The notes under the pieces were generated by a model that had not been told where the DNA came from, ran no database searches, and was given only the letters and a program-made list of their open reading frames with translations. Shown piece after piece: positions 30,124 to 37,852 of a DNA stretch of 37,959 bases. The stretch comes from JAXHLG01 sp046497225 (GTDB lineage Bacteria > Patescibacteriota > Minisyncoccia > Moranbacterales > DUUL01), in NCBI GenBank assembly GCA_046497225.1, contig JAWOGA010000050.1, positions 1 to 37,959 of the forward strand. The letters are read 5' to 3'. The translations under genes were made by a program, and so were the position numbers. Every line of letters starts with the position of its first letter. Positions within the stretch are counted from its first letter, which is position 1.

Positions 30124-30165
30124 AAATTCAATTTTGAATTTAAAATTTTGAATTTTGAATGACTA
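30124..30165. repeat. AATTTTGAATTTAAAATT-type palindromic repeat
   Basis: The spacer past the 5' end of tRNA-Ser(GGA) contains ATTCAATTTTGAATTTAAAA and TTTTGAATTTTGAATGA, the same sequence style as the inserts in the 23S gene and the htpX-lemA spacer. It can form a hairpin through TTCAATTTTGAA/TTCAAAATT-type pairing. Confidence 0.55.
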
Positions 30166-30298
30166 TAGAAACTAATAGACCGGGCCAGAGGCCCGCTCCA
30201 GCGAAAACCTATCAATTAGCACAGAATCGATTCTAATAAAATATATCCAACCTACAGCCCGCGAAGACGGGCGAAATTGCAAATTGCAAATTACGAAA

Positions 30299-31591
30299 TC
30301 ACTCAATTCCCCAAATTAAACTTCCTTTTCTTTTAACGCTCTTATCATCAGACTTCAATTTTAAATGAACATCTTCTTGTCTCAAGCAAGCAAGCTTCTT
30401 GGCATCTTTTAGATTATCAACTTTAATAATCCTACTCTTCTTCTTTTCTTCTTCTTTCCGCAACTGGAAAATCATTTTAGCAAACTTTCCCACCTTTTTC
30501 AATGGCTTATCGTTATAAGGAGATTTTTCGGTATTTTCTATCACGCGAACTGCTGTTTCAACGGCTTTAAGTGGGTATTTTCCAGCAGCTGTTTCATTGC
30601 TAAACATTATAGAATCAGCACAATCTACAACTGCGTTGGTGACATCTGAAATTTCCGCCCTGGTTGGACGAGGATTCTCCACCATAGAAGCAAACATTTG
30701 GGTGGCCACGATGACCGGTTTTTCTTTCTTGAGACATTTGTTGATTATTCTCTTCTGCAAAACTACTACTTCTTCTTGAGGCATTTCTATAGCTAAATCT
30801 CCCCTGGCTATCATTATAGCATCTGATTCTTCAATAATTTCGTCAATATTCTTAATAGCCTCTTTTGTTTCAACTTTAGAAATTATCCAAGGATAAGCCA
30901 ATCCGCTATTTTTTGCTTTCACTGATCCTTTCCTGGACCGTTGTAGATTTTTTTCTTTTTGAAGAGTTTTTCTAATTATGTGCCTTAAATTCTTTAATTG
31001 TTTAGCATTAGAAACAAAAGAAGCCGCCAAGAAATCCACTCCCAAAGGAAGAATAAATTCTATATCTTTTATATCTTTATCCGTTAAAAACCCCATATGG
31101 CTTGAAGCTTTGGGAATATTAACTCCCTTATGAGATTTAACAACTCCTCCTGTGATTACCTCTGCTACACATCCATCTTTTTTCTTGTCTATCACCTCTA
31201 ATTCTTTCAGCCCATCTTCAATATAGATGCGCTCCCCTAAGTCCACAAAATTGTAAAAATTATCCCAATCAAGTTGGAGTTCCTTTTTAAAACCATAGGT
31301 ATGAACACATTTCTCATCCGTTACAAAAACATTCTCTCCTTTCTCCAATTTCAAAGAACTTTTATTAGCAACTCTAATTCTAGGTCCTTGGATATCAGCT
31401 ATTATCCCAACATTCTTTTTCACTTCCTTGGAAGCTTTTCTGATATTCTTGATTGCCTTTTTATGCCACTCATGTTCTCCATGAGAAAAATTAAGCCGAC
31501 AGACATCCACTCCCGCCTCTATGATTTTTCTTAAGTTCTTAATACTTTCCGTTGCCGGGCCGATGGTGGCCGTGATTTTTGTTTTTCTCAT
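30299..31591 (-). CDS. pyk: Pyruvate kinase with atypical C-terminal domain
   Basis: Makes ATP and pyruvate from phosphoenolpyruvate. The 430-residue product has the N-terminal KITATIGPATESIKNLRKII and LNFSHGEHEWH, the B-domain, IISKVETKEAIKNIDEIIEE (catalytic Lys-Glu), IMIARGDLAIEMP, IVATQMFASMVENPRPTRAE and MFSNETAAGKYPLKAVETA. These define a complete catalytic core. After about residue 365 the usual alpha/beta C-terminal domain (which ends ...TNT/RP.tG) is replaced by a lysine-rich segment of about 65 residues (QLRKEEEKKKSRIIKVDN, KLACLRQEDVHLKLKSDDK). An extra basic insert RSRKGSVKAKNSG sits before the catalytic strand. The enzyme may therefore lack normal effector regulation. Confidence 0.92.
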   Translation of the reverse strand: MRKTKITATIGPATESIKNLRKIIEAGVDVCRLNFSHGEHEWHKKAIKNIRKASKEVKKNVGIIADIQGPRIRVANKSSLKLEKGENVFVTDEKCVHTYGFKKELQLDWDNFYNFVDLGERIYIEDGLKELEVIDKKKDGCVAEVITGGVVKSHKGVNIPKASSHMGFLTDKDIKDIEFILPLGVDFLAASFVSNAKQLKNLRHIIRKTLQKEKNLQRSRKGSVKAKNSGLAYPWIISKVETKEAIKNIDEIIEESDAIMIARGDLAIEMPQEEVVVLQKRIINKCLKKEKPVIVATQMFASMVENPRPTRAEISDVTNAVVDCADSIMFSNETAAGKYPLKAVETAVRVIENTEKSPYNDKPLKKVGKFAKMIFQLRKEEEKKKSRIIKVDNLKDAKKLACLRQEDVHLKLKSDDKSVKRKGSLIWGIE

Positions 31592-31699
31592 GGTTAATAA
31601 TTGTTATTCTTTAAAAAATAGATGATAAATCCAAAAACAACACTTATACTCAAAATAAGTACTTAAACACCTTTTCCTCCTCCATTCAAATGAAGATTG

Positions 31700-32119
31700 T
31701 TATTTTATAATTTCAATTTTTCCAATCAGGGGCAGAGGCTTGGTTTTTTCTTTTACTCCATTGATAATTCCCATGATAGCAAATATTATTACAGCCAAAC
31801 CACCGAACGGTAAAATAATAAACCAACCCAGAATAGGTATTATTCCACCAACAATGTTAACTGCAATTGCAGTAAGCAATAACACTAATTGCTGATTAGC
31901 ATGATATTTGGAGTAATGATTTTGCTTCAACTCCTCCATAACCAGAGGAACAAAAAATAAAATAGGAAAAATATAGCCCACAATACTCCAGAGTTTGGCA
32001 TCGCCGGAAACATTTCCTTCTTTGCTTTTTTCTCCGGAGGATTGTTGAGATTTTTCGGGCTGAGCGGAGCTCTTCTCTGAATCTTCTCTTTGTTTTGAAT
32101 TTTGGTTTTTATCAGTCAT
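31700..32119 (-). CDS. DUF4870 family membrane protein, paralogue 1
   Basis: A 139-residue protein: hydrophilic N-terminal tail (about 40 residues, Gln/Ser/Lys rich), then KLWSIVGYIFPILFFVPLVM, a short helix with KYHANQQLVLLL, a long hydrophobic stretch and the C-terminus GIINGVKEKTKPLPLIGKIE. This is the DUF4870 pattern (three or four TM helices; function unknown). I chose ATG 32117-32119 because AAGGAAGGTGA precedes it at normal distance; the GTG 9 bases upstream overlaps that site. It is followed by nothing on this strand until pyk, and preceded by its paralogue 48 bases away. Confidence 0.84.
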   Translation of the reverse strand: MTDKNQNSKQREDSEKSSAQPEKSQQSSGEKSKEGNVSGDAKLWSIVGYIFPILFFVPLVMEELKQNHYSKYHANQQLVLLLTAIAVNIVGGIIPILGWFIILPFGGLAVIIFAIMGIINGVKEKTKPLPLIGKIEIIK

Positions 32120-32167
32120 TTTTTTCACCTTCCTTTCTAGGTTTATGTTATTAAATTAAACCTCGCC

Positions 32168-32605
32168 TTATTTTATAATTTCAATTTTTCCAATCAGGGG
32201 CAGAGGCTTGGTTTTTTCTTTTACTCCATTGATAATTCCCATAATGGCAAAAACAAAAATTGCCAGATTTCCAAAGGGAATAATAATAAACCAACCCAGA
32301 ATAGGTATTATTCCACCAACAAAATTAACAGCCAAGGAAGCAATCAACAAAACTAACTGTTGATTAGCATGAAATTTGGAATAGCTGTTATTTTTCAAAT
32401 CTTCTATAACCAGAGGAATAAAAAATAAAATAGGAAAAATGTAACCTACAATGCTCCAGAGTTTGGCATTACTTGTTGCATTGATTTGGGAATTTTGCTG
32501 TCCTTGCGCTTGATCTCCCTTCTCCTCAGAGCCAACCCCTGGTTGCTGCTCTTGATCCTGGTCTTCTTTTTCGGATTCTTGAGTATTTTGATCTTTTTCG
32601 TTCAT
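32168..32605 (-). CDS. DUF4870 family membrane protein, paralogue 2
   Basis: A 145-residue protein closely similar to the downstream gene. The acidic/Gln-rich tail (SEKEDQDQEQQPGVGSEEKG) differs most; the membrane part (KLWSIVGYIFPILFFIPLVI, FHANQQLVLLIASLAVN, IIPILGWFIIIPFG) is about four-fifths identical, and the last 75 bases of the two genes are identical at DNA level. DUF4870 proteins are of unknown function and often membrane-partitioned with small peptides or lipid systems. Starts at ATG 32603-32605 after AAAGGCAGGTG. The two genes arose by tandem duplication. Confidence 0.84.
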   Translation of the reverse strand: MNEKDQNTQESEKEDQDQEQQPGVGSEEKGDQAQGQQNSQINATSNAKLWSIVGYIFPILFFIPLVIEDLKNNSYSKFHANQQLVLLIASLAVNFVGGIIPILGWFIIIPFGNLAIFVFAIMGIINGVKEKTKPLPLIGKIEIIK

Positions 32606-32859
32606 ATTTCCACCTGCCTTTCTAGTTTTATATTGTTAGCTATTTGTAATTGGTAATTTGTAAATTGTCTTATTTTTATTTAAACATATAAATTTAAAAT
32701 TGAAAATAGTGATGATTTTATTGTTCTATTTTTTAACAAATAAGAGGTTGAATATTCTCACCAAATCCAAACTCTGCTTAATTAAACATAGCCTTGGTAA
32801 AAATTTAGCAACTGGCCAGTAAAGCAATATTTTACCGGAAATATCCTTCAAAGTTCTAT

Positions 32860-33786
32860 TTACAAATTACCGGCTGAAGACGCCATTCCTCTTAACTTTT
32901 TAATACGTTCTTCAACAGGCGGATGAGTCATAAATAGTTTAGCCGTAAAGCCTTTAGCCCTTTTTCCCTTGAGAGGATTGGCAATGTACATATGAGCGGT
33001 AGCTTTATTAGCCTTCCGAAGCCCGACATTGTCTTGAGAAATTTTTTCCAAAGCATTAGCAAGTCCGTCTGGGTAGCGAGTCAAAAGCGCTCCATCCGCA
33101 TCCGCTAAATACTCTCTTTTTCTGGAAATAGCCAACTGCATTATAATCGCCGCAATAGGAGCCAAAATAGCTAAAGCCAAAGCAACAATGGTTATTGCCA
33201 ACTGCACCCTCCCATCTCTGTTATCGCTATTTCCTCCGGATAATCCTCCAAATATGCTCCATCTTAAAAAAAAGTCTGAAAGTAGAGCTACAAAACCCAC
33301 CAAAACAGTTACCACAGTTCCAAGTAAAATATCTCTGTTGCCGATATGTGACAATTCATGCGCTATTACCCCCTCCAGTTCAGTTTTTTCCAGTTTGTCC
33401 ATCAAACCGGTAGTCAAAGCGACTACGGCATGATCAGGATTCCTTCCGGTAGCAAAAGCGTTGGGGGAAGAATCTTCTATGATATAAATCTTGGGAATTG
33501 GCAACCCGGCTGTAATGCAAAGATTTTCCACTAAATTATAAATTTCGCGAGCATTTTCCCTCTTCACCTCTTTAGCCCCGTTCATAGCCAACACGATCTT
33601 ATCACTCCACCAGTAACTGGCAAAATTCATTAAAACCGCAAAGATTACCGCTCCATAAAGAATATAAGAATTCCCCATGGCTTGAGAGAAAATCCAGCCC
33701 ACGCCAATTATAAAAACCAAAAAACCAACCAGGTAAGCCCAGGTTAAACGAACATTTCTATCTTTTTCGTTGTATAAAGTTGGCAT
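32860..33786 (-). CDS. htpX: Membrane zinc metalloprotease HtpX
   Basis: A 308-residue M48 family protease of the inner membrane that degrades misfolded membrane proteins with FtsH. The active site HELSHIGNRDI (HExxH at about 142-146) is followed by the downstream Glu in REYLADADGALLTRYPDGLA. TM helices lie at about 16-34 and 38-58 and around the active site (157-177 and 197-220). The N-terminal half contains YLVEDSSPNAFATG-like IIEDSSPNAFATGRNPDHAV and the end MTHPPVEERIKKLRGM, both typical. It is downstream of lemA (80-base spacer with an AT repeat), the usual neighbour of HtpX-type proteases. Confidence 0.96.
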   Translation of the reverse strand: MPTLYNEKDRNVRLTWAYLVGFLVFIIGVGWIFSQAMGNSYILYGAVIFAVLMNFASYWWSDKIVLAMNGAKEVKRENAREIYNLVENLCITAGLPIPKIYIIEDSSPNAFATGRNPDHAVVALTTGLMDKLEKTELEGVIAHELSHIGNRDILLGTVVTVLVGFVALLSDFFLRWSIFGGLSGGNSDNRDGRVQLAITIVALALAILAPIAAIIMQLAISRKREYLADADGALLTRYPDGLANALEKISQDNVGLRKANKATAHMYIANPLKGKRAKGFTAKLFMTHPPVEERIKKLRGMASSAGNL

Positions 33787-33798
33787 GGGTTTGAAATA

Positions 33799-33865
33799 AT
33801 CAAAACTAAATCAATTAAAATTGATTCAAAATTTAAAATTTGTAATTTAAAATTCGAGCTCGCGA
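33799..33865. repeat. AT-rich palindromic repeat between htpX and lemA
   Basis: Contains AAAATTGATTCAAAATT followed by TAAAATTTGTAATTTAAAATTCGAG. The same 17-base word occurs inside the 23S insert at 36008-36157, and a close variant in the insert at 36738-36857. This ties the rRNA inserts to a dispersed intergenic repeat. Confidence 0.6.
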
Positions 33866-34420
33866 TTAGAATTTCACCTCCACATTTTCCTTTTCTTCAC
33901 CTTCTGCTTCAAAGAATTCTCTTTCTTTAAATCCCAAAATTCCGGAAACTATATTGTTGGGGAAGGTTTGGATTTTGGTATTAAAATCGCGAACATTGCC
34001 GTTATAAAACCTTCTGGAAGCCTGGATTTTGTTCTCCGTATCAGAGAGCTCTCTTTGAAGCTCCAAAAAATTCTGATTGGCTTTCAAGTCCGGGTAATTC
34101 TCAGAAACAGCAAACAAGGATTTAAGCGTTTCAGATAAAGCATTCTCCGCCTCAGCTTGCTCTTTAGTGTCTTTAGCGCTCATCGCTTTGGCTCTCATTT
34201 CGGTAACTTTTTCCAAAGTTTCTCTTTCATGTTTAGCGTAACCCTTAACAGTGTTGATTAAATTAGGAATTAAATCATACCGTCTTTTTAATTGGACATC
34301 AATGTCCGACCAGGCCTCTTCAACTCTGTTTTTGAGCCTAACTAGGCCATTGTAGATAAAAATCAACCACACCAAAAACAAACCCAGAACCGCACCTAAA
34401 ATTACTAACACAACATTCAT
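33866..34420 (-). CDS. lemA: LemA family membrane protein
   Basis: A 184-residue protein with an N-terminal TM helix (about 2-22, VVLVILGAVLGLFLVWLIFI) and a four-helix coiled body. The family motif YNGLVRLKNRVEEAWSDIDV, then QLKRRYDLIPNLINTVKGYA and ETLEKVTEMRAKA, YPDLKANQNFLELQRELSDT and IQASRRFYNGNVRDFN are all present. The function is unclear; LemA homologues are often encoded beside HtpX-like or YgcG proteins and linked to envelope stress, and htpX follows here. Normal length. Confidence 0.95.
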   Translation of the reverse strand: MNVVLVILGAVLGLFLVWLIFIYNGLVRLKNRVEEAWSDIDVQLKRRYDLIPNLINTVKGYAKHERETLEKVTEMRAKAMSAKDTKEQAEAENALSETLKSLFAVSENYPDLKANQNFLELQRELSDTENKIQASRRFYNGNVRDFNTKIQTFPNNIVSGILGFKEREFFEAEGEEKENVEVKF

Positions 34421-34636
34421 AAATTTTTATTAATATTTAACCTAAATTTATTATGAATTAAATTTTTTTATTTATCTAATAAACTCTCCCAACGTAATTG
34501 ATTATTTCAAGATCAATACTAATAAAATAATACCTCATAAACAGTAATTTGCCAATAGGCTGAAATAATTATTCACTTTTTGAAAAATAAACAATTGTAG
34601 AAATATCCTTATTGACGAAAAAATGAACATTCTCAA

Positions 34637-35389
34637 TTAAATATCCAATCTTTTTTCCGGTATCTGCTCCAGTGTTGATTTCACAACTTTTTCAACTTTT
34701 TTAATTGAACCAAAAGGCATTGAAACTTTCACTACTTTTTCCTGGGAACTAGCCAAAAAAAGCCTCAATATTTTTAACGAATTTTTATCTATTTTTATTT
34801 CCTGAAAAAAATCCTTTTTTTCTATATTTAAACAAGCCCCACAAGAAACTCCATAAGGCACAAAGAAAGAATAGAAATTTAGTTCTTCTATTTTTTTGCC
34901 ACAGTTAAAGCATTTAAAAATCCCGGGCTGATACCCAAGCCAATTAATTATTTTCCAATATACAGATAGCTTAATCTTTAGATTGTCTAACTCGACAAAA
35001 CTTCTTTTTTCTAAAAATTGTAAATAGAAATAAATTAGATCATATGCTTTCTCATTAACCTCACTCTCCAAAGATTTATCTGCAAAAATTTTTTTAATAT
35101 TGTTAAAAAATTTCTTGGCTTCATTAATTTTAGTGAAATCATTTTTTATCCCGGGAAACTGATCTTTTATTATGACCCCCGTTACTTTATCAAAACCTCT
35201 TCCATGAGCCAAAAAAATTTCCGAGGCGGTAATCGGCTCCAACCCTCCTGCCAATTTAGCCTTGGGTTTCCTGACGCCTTTGGCTACAACAACTTTTTTG
35301 CCAAAATTATTAGAGAAAACTTCATAAAGTCTATCGTACTCCTTGCAATCATAAGATCTCAACACAATTGATTCATCCTTATAAGTCAT
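34637..35389 (-). CDS. recO: DNA repair protein RecO
   Basis: RecO works with RecR to load RecA at gaps (RecFOR pathway) and anneals ssDNA. The product has the N-terminal OB fold (MTYKDESIVLRSYDCKEYDR, KVVVAKGVRKPKAKLAGGLE, FLAHGRGFDKVTG) and a C-terminal helical domain with a zinc ribbon: CFNCGKKIEELNFYSFF then SCGACLN, i.e. CxxC twice. I prefer the ATG at 35387-35389, which gives the standard MxYKxExIVL start; a possible ATG at 35410 adds seven residues and almost touches the rRNA terminator. Neither has a good ribosome binding site. Length about 250 residues, normal. Confidence 0.93.
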   Translation of the reverse strand: MTYKDESIVLRSYDCKEYDRLYEVFSNNFGKKVVVAKGVRKPKAKLAGGLEPITASEIFLAHGRGFDKVTGVIIKDQFPGIKNDFTKINEAKKFFNNIKKIFADKSLESEVNEKAYDLIYFYLQFLEKRSFVELDNLKIKLSVYWKIINWLGYQPGIFKCFNCGKKIEELNFYSFFVPYGVSCGACLNIEKKDFFQEIKIDKNSLKILRLFLASSQEKVVKVSMPFGSIKKVEKVVKSTLEQIPEKRLDI

Positions 35390-35413
35390 TTTATTTAAAA
35401 AATTAAACATAAC

Positions 35414-35439
35414 AAAAAATCCTATCGTGATAGGATTTT
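35414..35439 (-). terminator. Terminator of the rRNA operon, just before recO
   Basis: Minus strand: AAAATCCTATC-AC-GATAGGATTTT followed by more Ts. A rho-independent terminator about 35 bases past 5S rRNA. It lies within 5 bases of the more distal possible recO start, so recO depends on read-through or a promoter close by. Confidence 0.75.
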
Positions 35440-35474
35440 AGCATACTTCTTCCTTTTTATTAATTTATGTTCAT

Positions 35475-35596
35475 TGTTCCCGGCGCCGTCCTACTCTAAT
35501 CCCGAGAACTCGGGACTACCATCGGCGCAAACGAGCTTAACTTCTGAGTTCGAGATGGAGTCAGGTGTTTCCTCATTGCTATAGGCACCGGAAACA
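35475..35596 (-). rRNA. 5S ribosomal RNA
   Basis: Ends pair as TGTTTCCGGTGCC with GGCGCCGGGAACA. The conserved internal segments are present: GGAAACACCTGACTCCATCT, CGAACTCAGAAGTTAAGC, GCCGATGGTAGT. About 120 bases; the ends are set by pairing and may be off by a few bases. Confidence 0.93.
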
Positions 35597-35914
35597 ATAA
35601 ACACAAATTCAAAAAGCTTGAATAACCGGAGAAGAAAAAACAAAAGCTAATGTACAAAATGCCAAAATGCCAAAAATCATTAAGACCAATTCTAAAGTAT
35701 TATTCTTAATCATGCCTATTTCTTCTTAATTTAAATAAAAATATTTCAGGTTATTGAATGTTTAAATTTTACCAAAGAATAACAAAATATAAAAGTAAGT
35801 ATAATCTAATCTTTATAAAATATCAAGTCCAAATATTTTCAATCCCTGATATTTGCCAGTCTAAGTTCTCAAAGACTGCTACAATAATGCAGTAATCTTA
35901 GAGAACAAAAGCAA
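35597..35914. other. 23S-5S spacer, about 315 bases
   Basis: AT-rich, without tRNA or gene. It has short repeats (AAATGCCAAAATGCCAAAAA at about 35658-35680) and pairing of TTCTCAAAGACTGC with GCAGTAATCTTAGAGAA (about 35866-35905) next to the 23S 3' end, which could belong to the processing stem. The exact 23S end is uncertain. Confidence 0.5.
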
Positions 35915-36007
35915 GAATACTCCATAGTTTATTAGTACTTCTCGGCTAAATACGTTGCCGTACTTATACCTGAAGCCTATCAACCCGGTCTTCTTCCGGG
36001 AAACTAT

Positions 36008-36157
36008 CCGTTGCACAGCAACGGAATTTCGAATTTTAAATTTTGAATTTCGAGTAAATAAATAATTTTTGAATTTTAAATGATTAAAGCATTTAATTAT
36101 TCAAAATTGATTCAAAATTCGAAATTCTATCTTCAAAATTCCGATGCTGTGCATCGG
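36008..36157 (-). repeat. 23S insert A (about H98), hairpin-capped
   Basis: About 150 bases at the place of E. coli H98. Left cap CCGTTGC-ACA-GCAACGG (36008-36024) and right cap CCGATGC-TGT-GCATCGG (36141-36157), each a perfect 7-bp stem with a 3-base loop. The core is AT-rich, with ATTTCGAATTTTAAATTTTG and AAAATTGATTCAAAATTCGA words, partly self-complementary. Confidence 0.8.
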
Positions 36158-36176
36158 GGTTGCTTTATCTTGAGGT

Positions 36177-36213
<37 letters not shown>

Positions 36214-36737
36214 ATGAACATAGCTACCCAGCTGTGCCCTTGGCAGGAACAACTGGTACACCAGAGGTTGCACTCTTTCCGGTCCTCTCGTACTAGGAAA
36301 GAATCCTCTCAAGCAACAACGCCTACGGCAGATAGAGACCGACCTGTCTTACGACGGTCTGAACCCAGCTCGCGTACCTCTTTAATTGGCGAACAGCCAA
36401 ACCCTTGGGACCTGCTACAGCCCCAGGATGAGATGAGCCGACATCGAGGTGCCAAACACCGCCGTCTATATGAACTATTGGGCGCTATTAGCCTGTTATC
36501 CCCGGGGTAACTTTTGTCTGCTGATCTTCTGCGCTACTATAAGCGACAGTCGGTTCACTAAATCCTGCTTTCGCAACTGATCGACTGATGAGTCTTTCAG
36601 TAAAGCCGGCTTATGGTTTTGTCCTATCGATCCGATTTCCATCCGGATCTAGCCGACCTTTGTGAGCACCTCCGTTACATTTTAGGAGGTATCCGCCCCA
36701 GATAAACTACCCACCAGGCACTGTCCCCGGACTGGTA

Positions 36738-36857
36738 ACAAATTTCGAATTTCTAATTCTGAATTTTAAATCAATTTTAAAAAAATAAATTCAAATTTTC
36801 AAAATTCAGTCATTTGAACTTCAATCAAAATTCAAAATTTAGAATTCAAAATTTATT
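36738..36857 (-). repeat. 23S insert B (about H79)
   Basis: About 120 bases replacing the tip of the hairpin in the place of E. coli H79. It consists of AATTTCGAATTTCTAATTCT and CAAAATTCAAAATTTAGAAT words that pair across the insert, with no GC hairpin caps. Confidence 0.78.
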
Positions 36858-37307
36858 AACAGCCCAGGGTTAGCATTCAAAATTATGCAGGGTGGTATTC
36901 CACTGATGACTCCATCCCGACCGGAATCGGGACTTCAAAGTCTCCCACCTATGCTCGGCAGCATAATCTCGAACGCAATGCCAAGTTGTAGTAAAGCTCC
37001 ACGGGGTCTTTTCGTCTTGCCGTAGGTAGAGGGCATCTTTACCCCCATTGCAATTTCACCGGGTCCTTCGTTGAGACAGTTGCCTAGTCGTTACGCCTTT
37101 CATGCGGGTCAGTAATTAGCTGACAAGGAATTTCGCTACCTTAGAACGATTATAGTTATCGCTGACGTTCACCGGCGCTTCGGGGATTGGCTTGCACCGC
37201 TCCCGTTAACGTTCCGGCACTGGTCAGGCGTCAGCCCCTATACATCCCCTTGCGGGTTTGCAGAGACCTGTGTTTTTGGTAAACAGTCGCCAGGCATCTT
37301 TAGCTGC

Positions 37308-37508
37308 GGCCGATCGCTTCGCATCGCGCTCCGCGCGATGACTCGCTCAAATTCAAAAATTAAAGTTCAAATGTCAAAATTTTGGTGTCCTGAATGTTCG
37401 GGATGGATTTAAAATAATCATCCCGAAGGGATACCTTCATTTTGATTTTTGACTTTTACATTTTGAGTTTAGTGAGTATCACACGTAGTGTGATGCGAAC
37501 GAACGGCG
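37308..37508 (-). repeat. 23S insert C (about H63), hairpin-capped with central hairpin
   Basis: About 200 bases in the place of E. coli H63. Caps are ATCGCGC-TCC-GCGCGAT (37323-37339) and ATCACAC-GTA-GTGTGAT (37478-37494), again 7-bp stems with 3-base loops. The centre holds TTCGGGATG...CATCCCGAA (37397-37427), and the flanking AT-rich arms (CTCAAATTCAAAAATT, TTTTACATTTTGAG) are partly complementary. Confidence 0.78.
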
Positions 37509-37852
37509 GTCCTTATCCCGAAGTTACGGACGCTGTTTTGCCGAGTTCCTTAACGAAGGTTCTCCCGTTCACCTTGGGCTACTCGCCCTGTCTACCTGTG
37601 TCGGTTTGCGGTACGGTTGCTATGCTATTAACTTTAGAAGTTTTTCCTGGCACCCTGCTCACTTTTGTTCTCCCGAGTAAACTCGGTTTTCCAGACATTT
37701 CTTGGTGTATTGCCGGACGGATTTACCTATCCGACCACCTCAAAATGCCTACCGGAATCCAATAACCGGCAAAAGCTACTAGGATGCGTCACTCCATCAG
37801 ATAACATAGCAGTACAGGAATATTAACCTGTTGTCCATCGACTACCCCCCAG

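Noticed and set aside
37442..37765. Plus-strand open frame of 107 codons
   Set aside because: Antisense to 23S and insert C; no protein signature.
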